Assembly (NCBI RefSeq): GCF_028435365.1
Contig: NZ_JAGTJJ010000030.1
Coordinates: forward strand, 1-64,000
Length of the DNA stretch: 64,000 nt
Reading direction: 5' to 3'
From: Polyangium jinanense
Lineage (GTDB): Bacteria; Myxococcota; Polyangia; Polyangiales; Polyangiaceae
Shown: one piece after another, positions 52,892 to 60,840 of the stretch
Numbering within the stretch: the first letter of the stretch is position 1
How the letters are laid out: each line of letters begins with the position of its first letter
Translations under genes and position numbers: made by a program
The notes under the pieces: model-generated
Seen by the model: only the letters and a program-made list of their open reading frames with translations
Told to the model about the DNA's origin: nothing
Databases searched by the model: none

Positions 52892-53395
52892 GTGACGGTT
52901 CATCAACGGTTGGTATTGACGCTACGGTCGGGGCGAGAGGTGTTGCTGGCAGCCTTCGACCGCGCGCCTACTTATGCTTCCCTGGGCGAAGGGTATCCAA
53001 CCCGGAAGATGAACGACCATATCATCGAGCACGCCATGCAGGACGCCGAGGGGCGCTGCTGGACCTGCACCAAGGGAGGGGCGAAGCCGCTCCTGCTCCC
53101 TCCAGATCGGGCCCCTGTCCCTCATGAGCCCGACCGTCTACCGACGGCCGACGAGGTGGAGGGTTTTTTAAGGGAGGTGCAGGATTGGATCGAGCGCTTC
53201 GGTGTGCCCGAGTTCTTGCCCCCGTGGAAGTGCGTAGGAACGTTCAAGAGCGCGCCCAAGCATGGCGCCCCCGACAAACCATCCTGGCTGACGGTCATCT
53301 GGTTCCAGCCAAAGCACAGGCACGTGCACGAAGCCGTGCTCGGCCAGCTCCAGCAAATCGATTGGGAGTCGCTGGCAGTTTCTATCGAGCTTTGA
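52892..53395 (+). CDS. Hypothetical protein, 167 aa
   Basis: A soluble 167-aa protein, starting GTG, with AGGATG about 10 bases upstream. Segments: LRSGREVLLAAFDRAPTYASLGEGYP, a CWTC pair (DAEGRCWTCTKGG), a helical stretch (EGFLREVQDWIERFGVPEFLPPW) and a Trp-containing tail. Not recognised. It lies 65 bases after a hexamer-flank element and directly before the IS630 remnant. Confidence 0.5.
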   Translation: MTVHQRLVLTLRSGREVLLAAFDRAPTYASLGEGYPTRKMNDHIIEHAMQDAEGRCWTCTKGGAKPLLLPPDRAPVPHEPDRLPTADEVEGFLREVQDWIERFGVPEFLPPWKCVGTFKSAPKHGAPDKPSWLTVIWFQPKHRHVHEAVLGQLQQIDWESLAVSIEL

Positions 53396-53469
53396 AGCAG
53401 CTCTGAAACGAGCGACCATTGTCGCTGGGGATACTGCCGCGGCGGTGGCGCCATCGAACATCGCCGACC

Positions 53470-53870
53470 ACGCGAGCGGGACGAACGCCCGCCGCCACGC
53501 GAGCAGACGCCCGTCTTGCCTGCCCCTCGCGGTCGGCCGCGAGGACGATGTGATCACGAGCGAGAGATCGATGCTCATGGTTGCTCCTGCGCCGCCGCAG
53601 GATACGTGGCCGGCCTCGCCCCGTCACGCGCGGCTCATCTACCAGCCGCCCTACTCGCCGGGCCTCAACCCCATCGAGCTGGCCTGGTCCAAGATCAAGG
53701 CCGCCCTCCGCGGCTTCAGAGTGAGAACCGTCCCCCTCCTCAAGGCCGCGATCTGCGCGGTGGCCCAATCGTGACCCCAGCCGATGCCGCAGGATGGTTC
53801 TTCTCTCGCACCATGTCTCGCATGATCTGCCAGTCTTGCACCGTGGCGTCGTTCCCCCGATTGATATAGG
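53470..53870 (+). pseudogene. IS630-family transposase remnant
   Basis: RHARLIYQPPYSPGLNPIELAWSKIKAAL (53622-53709) matches the DDE C-terminal region of IS630-type transposases. It breaks at AICAVAQS-stop (53774). The next in-family segment IVTPADAAGWFF is in another frame (53757 on), a one-base shift. The upstream two-thirds is only weakly recognisable. No terminal repeats were identified. Confidence 0.7.
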
Positions 53871-54000
53871 CCTGATCGAGGCGATGCTCGCACACGTCGC
53901 GCTCGACGATGTTGGCGATGTGCCAGGAGGTCACCATCGCCAGCGAGATCTCGCAACGAGGAGCCTGCCGGCGGCAGGCGCTGGTCGCGGTCATGCACAT
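53740..54000 (-). pseudogene. ORF fragment interrupted by the IS630 remnant
   Basis: Codons with GC-rich third positions read MCMTATSACRRQAPRCEISLAMVTSW and ERDVCEHRLDQAYINRGNDATVQDW (53810-54000), which looks like a genuine protein fragment. The open frame ends in the transposase remnant, so the IS element probably inserted into it. No family is recognised. Confidence 0.4.
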
Positions 54001-54084
54001 GCGGCGTCATCCGGACACGTGGAAGATCCGCTGAACCGCGTGCCCCTTATGCGATAGGAGCGCTAGCGGGGCGGAAACGGGTTT

Positions 54085-54164
54085 GGGAGCGGAAGCGGAA
54101 GCGGAAGCGGAAGCGGAAGCGGGAGCGGAAGCGGAAGCGGCAAGCGGAAGCTGATTGTGTACCG
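54085..54164 (+). repeat. Hexamer array (about 10 copies) with flank
   Basis: GGGAGC, five GGAAGC, GGGAGC, two GGAAGC, GGCAAGC, GGAAGC (54085-54151), then TGATTGTGTACCG (54152-54164), the right part of the conserved flank. TTGTGT (54155-54160) is followed 17 bases later by TTAAAC (54178-54183), a possible promoter. The CHAT gene starts 130 bases on. Confidence 0.75.
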
Positions 54165-54295
54165 TACGCAGCCTTCGTTAAACTCTCGACATCGTGAATG
54201 CTACCATGCTGGTACCTCGGATGAGCAGCGCGGATCGAGCGGAAAAGCATGGGCGGTAGCGCTCGCAGAGCGTGAAACGGAGCTTTGGAGAGACG

Positions 54296-56926
54296 ATGAG
54301 CGCGAGGGATGGAAGGAAACCCGACGACAGGCGTGGGCACGGCGCGATGGCCCTCGAGAGCGCATGGGCGGAGGCTGAACAGTTCAATCAAAAAGTCAAT
54401 CAACTGTACGGCGAGGGTAAGTTCGACGCAGCCATTCCGTTCGCCGAGCGCGCGCTCGCCATCGCGGAGGACGCGTTCGGGTCGCACCACCCGATGGTAG
54501 CGACCGGGCTCAACAACCTCGCGTCATTACACGAGGCGAAAGGGGACTATGTCAAGGCAGAACCGATCCTTCAGCGCGCGCTGACCATCTTCGAGGAAAC
54601 GCTGGGGCCAGAGGACCACAATGTGGCCACCGCGCTCAACAACCTCGCGAGGGTGTACCATTCGAAGGGGGACTCTTCCAAGAGCGAATCGCTCCACCGG
54701 CGCGCGCTCGCCATCCAAGAGAGGGCTCTGGGGCCAGACCACGTCGACGTGGGCGAATCTCTCAACAACCTCGCGACGATCTGTTTGGCGAAGAAGGACC
54801 ACGCGACGGCGGAGCGATACATTCAGCGCGCGCTCACCATCTGGGAGAAGGCGCTGGGGCCGGCGCATCCATACGTAGCCCTCGCGCTTCGCCACCTCGC
54901 CTTGGTGTACAAAGCGAGGGGGGACTACACCGAGGCAGAGCCGCTCTATCAGCGCGTGCTTTCCATCGAGGAGCGAGTACTGGGACCCCATCACCCCCGC
55001 CTGGCGGGCTCGCTCCTCGGTTTCGCGACGCTTCGAAGCCAAAGAGGAGACCACGTAGCGGCAGAGCCGCTTCAGCAGCGGGCATTGGCGATCAGAGAAA
55101 AGGCGCTCGGGCCGGACCACCCTGACGTGGCGGACGCGCTCCAGCAGCTCGCCAGGGTGTATCAGGCGCTCGGTCAACACGCGAAGGCCGTGGACAGGCT
55201 CGGCCGCGCGGTCGCCATCCAAAATCGCAATGCTGCGATTTTGCTGAACACGGGCTCGGACGAGCAGAAGCAGGCGTACATGTCCACGCTGCGCGGCTCC
55301 ACCGATCAGGCGATCTCTTCGCATGTGCAGGCCGCGCCTCATGCCGAGGAGGCAAAACGCCTTGCGCTCGGCGTGATTCTGAACCGCAAGGGACGGGTGC
55401 TCGACGCCATGACGGACAGCTTCGCGGCGCTGCGCCATAGCCTTGCCCCGTCGGATCGGGGGCGACTCGAAGAGCTGAGGTCCATCAGCGCCGAGTACAG
55501 CGCGCTCGTGTACCGAAAGCCGGCGCGGATGACCCGTGGTGAGTATCGCGCGAGGTTTTTGCGCCTCGCGGCGGAGCGCCATGAGCTCGAGGCCGACATC
55601 AGCCGTCGTAGCGCCGAGCTCCGCGGCGATTTGCGGCCCCTCACGATCGACGAGGTGCGCGCTGCCATCCCGGAAGGAGCCACGCTCGTCGAGTTTTTTG
55701 TGTATGCCCCATTCGACACGGATACGTGGAGCTATCGCGTTGGCGAGCCACGTTATGTGGCGTATGTATTGCATCGGAATGGTGAGATCGCCTGGGCCGA
55801 TCTCGGCCCCGCCGCGCCCATCCATGCGGCGGTCACTCGCTTGCGGCAGGCGCTCTCGCGGAGGGCCGCCGGACCGGGCCCCGTCGGCGCCCGTGGTACG
55901 GCGCGCGAATTCCTCTCGCATGCCGAGCCGTTCGTCGACCCGCGGCCCGCTGCCCGTGACCTGGACGCGCTGGTGATGCAACCGATCCGCCGTCTCCTCG
56001 GTTCGGGCCGCCGGATCCTGCTAAGTCCAGATGGTTTTCTCAACCTCGTACCGTTTGGCGTCCTCGTGGACGAGGATGGGCATTACCTCGTCGAGCGTTA
56101 CGCATTGACGTATCTGGCGAGCGGTCGAGATCTCTTGCGCCTTGGGACCAGCGTGCCCTCGCGGCAAGGTCCGGTCGTCGTCGCGGCGCCGGACTATGAC
56201 ACCGCGCGAGGTGCCACGCCCGCGGGCCAAGCCGGTACCCGCAGGCAGCGCTCTGCGGACGCAAGAGGAATGCGGTTCTCCCCGCTTCACTTTGCCGCAA
56301 ACGAAGGCCGCACCATTTCGACGAAGCTACCCGGCTCCAGGTATCTGACGGGCGCTCTAGCGACCACGGATGCCGTGAAAGCTCTCGCCGGGCCGCGCGT
56401 GCTGCACATCGCAACACACGGTTTTTTTCTCCCGGACTTGCCTGCGCTTCACATGTCCCCTTCCAGTGACCTCGACCCTCTACCCAAGCTGGCTATCATG
56501 GAGAACGCTCTTTTGCGCTCGGGTATCGCGCTCGCCGGCGCAAATCGCGGTCATGATGAAGAGGGCGATGGCCTCCTGACTGCGCTGGAGGTTTCGCAGC
56601 TCGACCTGGTTGGAACGAAGCTCGTGGTGCTTTCCGCGTGCATGACCGGGGTAGGCAAGGTTCGTATCGGAGACGGCGTCTACGGCCTGCGGCGCGCCAT
56701 GGTCATGGCAGGCGCGGAGACCCAGGTGATGAGTTTGTGGAGCGTCGACGATGCAGCGACGCGCGAGCTGATGGAGGCCTACTATGACAGGCTTCTTGCC
56801 GGGTGCGGCCGGAGTGAAGCGATGCGCCTCGGGCAGCTCGAGATGCTCGACCGGCCCGACCGCGCCCATCCCTACTACTGGGCAAGCTTCATCGTCTCCG
56901 GCAGCGATGCCCCCCTCGCCGAGTGA
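54296..56926 (+). CDS. TPR-CHAT caspase-like protease
   Basis: An 876-aa protein. Residues about 20-340 hold seven or more kinesin-light-chain-type TPRs (AEPILQRALTIFEETLGPEDHNVATALNNLARVYHSKGD). Residues about 340-500 are a helical linker, and the C-terminal 380 are a CHAT domain: VEFFVYAP-like entry, LSPDGFLNLVPFGVLVD, and the catalytic dyad His708 (HIATHGFF) and Cys782 (VLSACMTG). Both are present, so it should be a cysteine protease. GGAGAG before the ATG at 54296 sets the start. No gasdermin, caspase substrate or CRISPR partner is adjacent, so its target is unknown. Confidence 0.92.
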   Translation: MSARDGRKPDDRRGHGAMALESAWAEAEQFNQKVNQLYGEGKFDAAIPFAERALAIAEDAFGSHHPMVATGLNNLASLHEAKGDYVKAEPILQRALTIFEETLGPEDHNVATALNNLARVYHSKGDSSKSESLHRRALAIQERALGPDHVDVGESLNNLATICLAKKDHATAERYIQRALTIWEKALGPAHPYVALALRHLALVYKARGDYTEAEPLYQRVLSIEERVLGPHHPRLAGSLLGFATLRSQRGDHVAAEPLQQRALAIREKALGPDHPDVADALQQLARVYQALGQHAKAVDRLGRAVAIQNRNAAILLNTGSDEQKQAYMSTLRGSTDQAISSHVQAAPHAEEAKRLALGVILNRKGRVLDAMTDSFAALRHSLAPSDRGRLEELRSISAEYSALVYRKPARMTRGEYRARFLRLAAERHELEADISRRSAELRGDLRPLTIDEVRAAIPEGATLVEFFVYAPFDTDTWSYRVGEPRYVAYVLHRNGEIAWADLGPAAPIHAAVTRLRQALSRRAAGPGPVGARGTAREFLSHAEPFVDPRPAARDLDALVMQPIRRLLGSGRRILLSPDGFLNLVPFGVLVDEDGHYLVERYALTYLASGRDLLRLGTSVPSRQGPVVVAAPDYDTARGATPAGQAGTRRQRSADARGMRFSPLHFAANEGRTISTKLPGSRYLTGALATTDAVKALAGPRVLHIATHGFFLPDLPALHMSPSSDLDPLPKLAIMENALLRSGIALAGANRGHDEEGDGLLTALEVSQLDLVGTKLVVLSACMTGVGKVRIGDGVYGLRRAMVMAGAETQVMSLWSVDDAATRELMEAYYDRLLAGCGRSEAMRLGQLEMLDRPDRAHPYYWASFIVSGSDAPLAE

Positions 56927-57077
56927 TGGCTCAGTGACATGATACCAATGAGGTTGCTTGACGCACTCCCCGTGCGATGTTCTACTCGCTGCGCAGGATA
57001 TGGCAGCTCAAACGGGCGTCGCTGAAGGGCGCCGGCCATCGGGGCTTCTTTCCTCCGGGTGAAGGGGTTCTGAGAAG

Positions 57078-57983
57078 ATGTCGCTCACGAGCACATTGCG
57101 GCTCTCGCTCTCGTATCTCGCATATCCGGCGATGACGGGCGGAGCGGTCGCGTTTGGCCTCTGGGCCATCGCGCGACATTGGCCAGCCTGGGCTGTCGGC
57201 GTTGTGGTCGTCGTGGTGGCCGCGGTGCTCGTGACCTTGCTCGAGTGGATCATCCCGTATTCGCGGGTTTGGGCGAAGCCGCACGGTGACCGGCTCACCG
57301 ATTTCTGGCACCTCGTCTTCTCCAATCGCGCCTTCGACGTTGGCACACTTGTCGCCATCGGCGTGTTTGCCCCGCTCGGAGAGGCGCTTTCATCTCGGCT
57401 CGGCACACGTCTCTGGCCGCACGGTTGGCCCCTCCCGCTGCAAGCGCTGCTCGCCGTGGTGGTGTTCGAGCTGCCCTGGTATTGGATCCACCGACTCGAG
57501 CATATCTGGGCCCCCTTGTGGCGCGTGCACTCGGTGCACCACAGCTCGCGTCGGATCTATTGGTGGAACTTCGCCCGCACCCACCCGCTTGACAACCTGA
57601 TTAGCGCGGTCGCCGCCTTCACGCCGCTTTCGTTGCTCGGCGTCGGTGATGAGCCGCTCGCGCTGATGGCGGCCTTCTCCGGCGCGCACGGCATGCTGCA
57701 GCACTCGAACATCGATCTTCGCACCGGCTTTCTCGATCTGTTTTTCAGCACCGCGCGCGTTCATCGCTGGCACCATTCGCCCCGCCGCCACGAGGCCGAT
57801 GCCAATTACAGTCCGAGGGTGATGCTCTGGGATCACGTCTTCGGGAGCTATCGCTTCCGCCCCGACGTCGCTCCCCCCGAGGACGTGGGACTCGGCGAGG
57901 ATGCGGCGGAATTTCCCGAGAGCTACGTCGGCCAGCTCCTCGTCCCGTTTCGCTCGGACTATTGGCGCAAGCGCCTCCCCTGA
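57078..57983 (+). CDS. Sterol desaturase/fatty acid hydroxylase superfamily protein
   Basis: A 301-aa di-iron membrane enzyme with four or five helices and eight-histidine motif set: HRLEH (near residue 142), HSVHH (near 153) and HRWHH (near 231), plus HSNID. The family introduces hydroxyl groups or double bonds into sterols, fatty acids or carotenoids. Its start has GAAGGGG upstream. The window's lipid genes (YceI-like, lipid kinase) are unlinked. No redox partner is next to it. Confidence 0.9.
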   Translation: MSLTSTLRLSLSYLAYPAMTGGAVAFGLWAIARHWPAWAVGVVVVVVAAVLVTLLEWIIPYSRVWAKPHGDRLTDFWHLVFSNRAFDVGTLVAIGVFAPLGEALSSRLGTRLWPHGWPLPLQALLAVVVFELPWYWIHRLEHIWAPLWRVHSVHHSSRRIYWWNFARTHPLDNLISAVAAFTPLSLLGVGDEPLALMAAFSGAHGMLQHSNIDLRTGFLDLFFSTARVHRWHHSPRRHEADANYSPRVMLWDHVFGSYRFRPDVAPPEDVGLGEDAAEFPESYVGQLLVPFRSDYWRKRLP

Positions 57984-58050
57984 TTGAGGCTCGCAGCTCG
58001 GGCCGGAGGGATAGCCAGGGCGCTGTCCCCAATGTTCACGTATCGGACGT

Positions 58051-58197
58051 ATTTCGCCTCTGCGCGACCCCGGAGCGCCGTATCTGGAGGGGCGTTCGAT
58101 CGGGGAGATTGCCGACTTGCTCGGCCTCGAGCTGAAGACCGTCTACAGCCGCGTGCATCTCGCCCGCGAGCATCTGAAGACGTTCGAGTTTGCGTGA
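58051..58197 (+). pseudogene. ECF sigma factor region 4 remnant
   Basis: PYLEGRSIGEIADLLGLELKTVYSRVHLAREHLKTFEFA followed by TGA matches the helix-turn-helix (region 4.2) end of an ECF sigma factor. Everything upstream in frame (ISPLRDPGA) is non-family and without a start, so only the C-terminal 40 residues survive. It lies 53 bases after the fatty acid hydroxylase gene. Confidence 0.75.
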
Positions 58198-58240
58198 GTT
58201 GGTGGCGGGCCGCCCGGTGACGGACGGCCCGCCTGGCGCT

Positions 58241-58564
58241 TCACCGGCGCGTCAGTCGGTGCAGTGTGGCGATGACATGGTCGAGGGAATCGCGCAGCCC
58301 ATCATCCACTGCGTCTACGTATCCGAGAGCTTCCGCTACATCCAGGCACGCGCGCACCTCTGCTGCGGACCCCATGGCGGTGTGCCACCGTGCCCGTTCG
58401 TTCCGGCCCTGCGAATACGCTCCTTCGTTCAGGTTCAGCGGCACGCTCGTAGCGGCGCGCCGTAGCTGATCTGCCAGGTTCGCATCCTTCCCGCCGATCT
58501 TCTCGATGATCGGCCGCAGCCCCCGCAGCAATTCGATCGTGACGCCGTAGATTTTGAGAGCCAT
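58241..58564 (-). CDS. Four-helix-bundle protein (23S rRNA IVS-type)
   Basis: A 107-aa protein: MALKIYGVTIELLRGLRPIIEKIGGKDANLADQLRRAATSVPLNLNEGAYSQGRNERARWHTAMGSAAEVRACLDVAEALGY (shortened here) is the conserved TIGR02436-type four-helix bundle, first found in intervening sequences of 23S rRNA and also in diversity-generating elements. Shown motifs: LRRAATSVPLNLNEG and EVRACLDVAEALGY. The ATG at 58564 has AGGAGG six bases upstream. The 95-codon upstream extension is made of the hexamer array and was rejected. No reverse transcriptase or rRNA is near. Confidence 0.85.
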   Translation of the reverse strand: MALKIYGVTIELLRGLRPIIEKIGGKDANLADQLRRAATSVPLNLNEGAYSQGRNERARWHTAMGSAAEVRACLDVAEALGYVDAVDDGLRDSLDHVIATLHRLTRR

Positions 58565-58633
58565 TGCATCCTCCTGCCCCGACCGGGGCCCTGCCCCCGG
58601 ACGAGGCCTTTGCATGCGCGTCCTATCCGGAGC

Positions 58634-58753
58634 GGAAGCGGGAGCGGAAGCGGGAGCGGGAGCGGAAGCGGAAGCGGGAGCGGAAGCGGAAGCGGAAGCG
58701 GAAGCGAAAGCGGAAGCGGAAGCGGGAGCGGAAGCGGGAGCGGAAGCGGAAGC
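58634..58753 (+). repeat. Hexamer array (20 copies)
   Basis: Twenty GGAAGC/GGGAGC units without interruption except one GAAAGC (58706-58711). On the minus strand it lies 70-190 bases upstream of the four-helix-bundle gene. No conserved flank was recognised on either side. It is the longest array in the window. Confidence 0.85.
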
Positions 58754-59322
58754 GAGTGTAGCTTCGTCCTCGTCATCCCCCGTCGGAACGGCCGTAGGTC
58801 GGTCTTGCTGAGCGAGCATGACGCCATCTCCTTCCGAAGGAAGGCCCATCGCCCGAGGACGAGGCGTGCGTCCACCATTCCGCTTTCACGCGGACCTGGC
58901 CATTGTCATGACGCAGTCAGGCGCGCGACAACGCCCCGTCTTCGAGCGACGAGCAACGGGAAAACCCTCCCCCTCCCGGGCCGATCACGGTGCCTCCTGA
59001 CCAGGTGCGCGAGCAGGCCGGCGTTGAAACCGGCCCGGGAAGGGTGAGGCTGGGGGCTTCTATGCCCAGACGCCCCCAGCAAACGCGCCTGCACAAAAGC
59101 GCATGCGGGCTCGCTGCGGGCGTCAGGTTGCACCGCCCCTCAGATGGATATGGGCCGCACGCCGATCGTGGGTGACAGCGAAGCGCAACAATTTCTTGGC
59201 GAGACCCCGGCGACCGACTCGACGATCCGCCCTCTTCGAGCTCGGCGCGTTTGCGTGGGTGGCGACGTGGGCTGCATTTTCGTGGCCGTCCCAATGCACC
59301 GGGCTAGGATGGCGCCCACATC
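58754..59322. other. Intergenic with structured segment
   Basis: No gene is supported. gccgg-cgttgaaa-ccggc (59021-59038), an imperfect ccctcccgggccg...cggcccgggaaggg and gctgggggc...gcccccagc (about 59049-59080, perfect 9-bp stem) give three stacked hairpins in 130 bases. They could be a terminator or an RNA structure. The hydrolase gene starts about 240 bases on. Confidence 0.35.
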
Positions 59323-60750
59323 GTGAACAGACGCGATCTTCTCGTCTCTGTGGGCGCAGGTGCCGGCTGGCTCATCGCGGGCGCCGCCCTCGGCGGTTGT
59401 CGAGCCCGTCCGCGCGAGCCCGCGAGCAAGGCGGCCGTCGACCCGCCGCCCGTGCTCGAATCGTGGCTGGAGCGCTGGCTTACGGCGTTCAACGATCCGG
59501 ACCTGGGCGTGTACAAGCGGTTCGTCGAGACGCTCGCGCCGACGGTGCGCCCGTACGTCGACGACGACCTGGCGGTCCGCGAAATCACCGGCGGCTTCGA
59601 GCTGCTGTCGTCGCAGGTGACGGGTCCGCAAGAGATCACCGCCTGGGTGAAGGATCGCGCGTGGGACCGGCGCTCGAAGGTGGTGCTCACCGCCTCGGGC
59701 CGGGACAAGCTCGACGACATCGCCTTCACCGGCGCTCCTGCTGAGGGGACGATCCAGCGGCTCGATCAGGCGTCGGTCCTCGCCGCGGTGAAGACGAAGT
59801 TCGGCGAGGAAGCTCGGGCGGGTCGCTTCAACGGGGCGGTGTTGATCGCGCGGGGTGAACAGGTGCTGTTCAGCGCGGGCCACGGCTCGGCGAACGACGA
59901 ACGGGCGCTCCCCGTGTCGACGTCGACCCGGTTCTGCATCGGCTCGATGGGCAAGCTGTTCACGGCGGTGGCGATCATGCAGCTGGTGGAGCAGGGGCGC
60001 CTCGGCCTGAGCGACCCGCTGGCCCGGCATCTGCCCGACTACGCCAACCGGACCTTGGCCGAGCGAGTGACGGTCGAGCAGCTGCTGACCCACACCGGCG
60101 GCACCGGCGACATCTTCGGCCCGCAGTACGACGCCAACGCCGCCGCGCTCAAGACCACCGCCGACCTGGTGCGCTTCTACGGCACGCGTGAGCCGTTGTT
60201 CGAGCCGGGGTCGCGGTGGGGCTACAGCAACTACGGGTTCGTCCTGCTGGGTGCGATCCTCGAGCGCGTGACGGGCAAGCCTTACGAGGCGGTGTTTCAC
60301 GAGCGGATCTTCGGGCCCGCGGGGATGCCGGCGACGTCGCAAGCCTTCGCCTCCTCGCGCGCGACCGCGGTGCCGTACACCGGCGCGGGCGCGACCGGGC
60401 GCAAAGCCCTGGCGCCCTACGAAGGGCTCCCCGCCGGCGGCGGCTATTCGACCGTCGAGGACCTGCAGGCCTTCGTCGTCGCCTTGCGCAGCGGGGCCCT
60501 GGTCAGCGCAGCGACGCTCGCGGCCATGACGGCCCCCAGAGTGGTGGCGGGCACGTCGCATTGGGGCCTCGGCCTGGCGGTGCGGACCCGCAACGGCGAG
60601 ACCTACTACGGGCACGGCGGCAGCGCCCCCGGGGTCAACGGCGATCTGGCGATCTATCGTGATTACGCGACCGTGGTGCTGTGCAACCGCGGGCACCCGG
60701 CCGCCCTCACCGCGGCCGAGTTCATCGGTGCGCGCCTGCCCGTAGGGTAA
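59323..60750 (+). CDS. Class C beta-lactamase-like serine hydrolase
   Basis: A 475-aa protein with a twin-arginine-like N-terminus (NRRDLLVSVGAGAGWLIAGAALGGC), so it is exported and probably lipidated. After an extra N-terminal domain (about 45-150) comes a serine hydrolase of the beta-lactamase/penicillin-binding superfamily: Ser208 and Lys211 (GSMGKL), Tyr301-Ser-Asn (YSNYG) and HGG at 431 (HGGSAPG). It resembles esterases and D-aminopeptidases more than true lactamases. GTG start at 59323. It is convergent with the next gene. Confidence 0.9.
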   Translation: MNRRDLLVSVGAGAGWLIAGAALGGCRARPREPASKAAVDPPPVLESWLERWLTAFNDPDLGVYKRFVETLAPTVRPYVDDDLAVREITGGFELLSSQVTGPQEITAWVKDRAWDRRSKVVLTASGRDKLDDIAFTGAPAEGTIQRLDQASVLAAVKTKFGEEARAGRFNGAVLIARGEQVLFSAGHGSANDERALPVSTSTRFCIGSMGKLFTAVAIMQLVEQGRLGLSDPLARHLPDYANRTLAERVTVEQLLTHTGGTGDIFGPQYDANAAALKTTADLVRFYGTREPLFEPGSRWGYSNYGFVLLGAILERVTGKPYEAVFHERIFGPAGMPATSQAFASSRATAVPYTGAGATGRKALAPYEGLPAGGGYSTVEDLQAFVVALRSGALVSAATLAAMTAPRVVAGTSHWGLGLAVRTRNGETYYGHGGSAPGVNGDLAIYRDYATVVLCNRGHPAALTAAEFIGARLPVG

Positions 60751-60840
60751 CGCCGCCGTCGCGCGTTGCGCGGCGTGGCAGGCGGCGTGGGCGGTGCCGG
60801 CCGCGTCGACCGACGGCCCTCGGGCAGGCGGCGCCGGCGG

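Noticed and set aside
58917..59294. Minus-strand open frame before the beta-lactamase-like gene
   Set aside because: Its reading has many Ser/Arg/Cys, no ribosome binding site and no family; the hairpins in it explain the base composition better.
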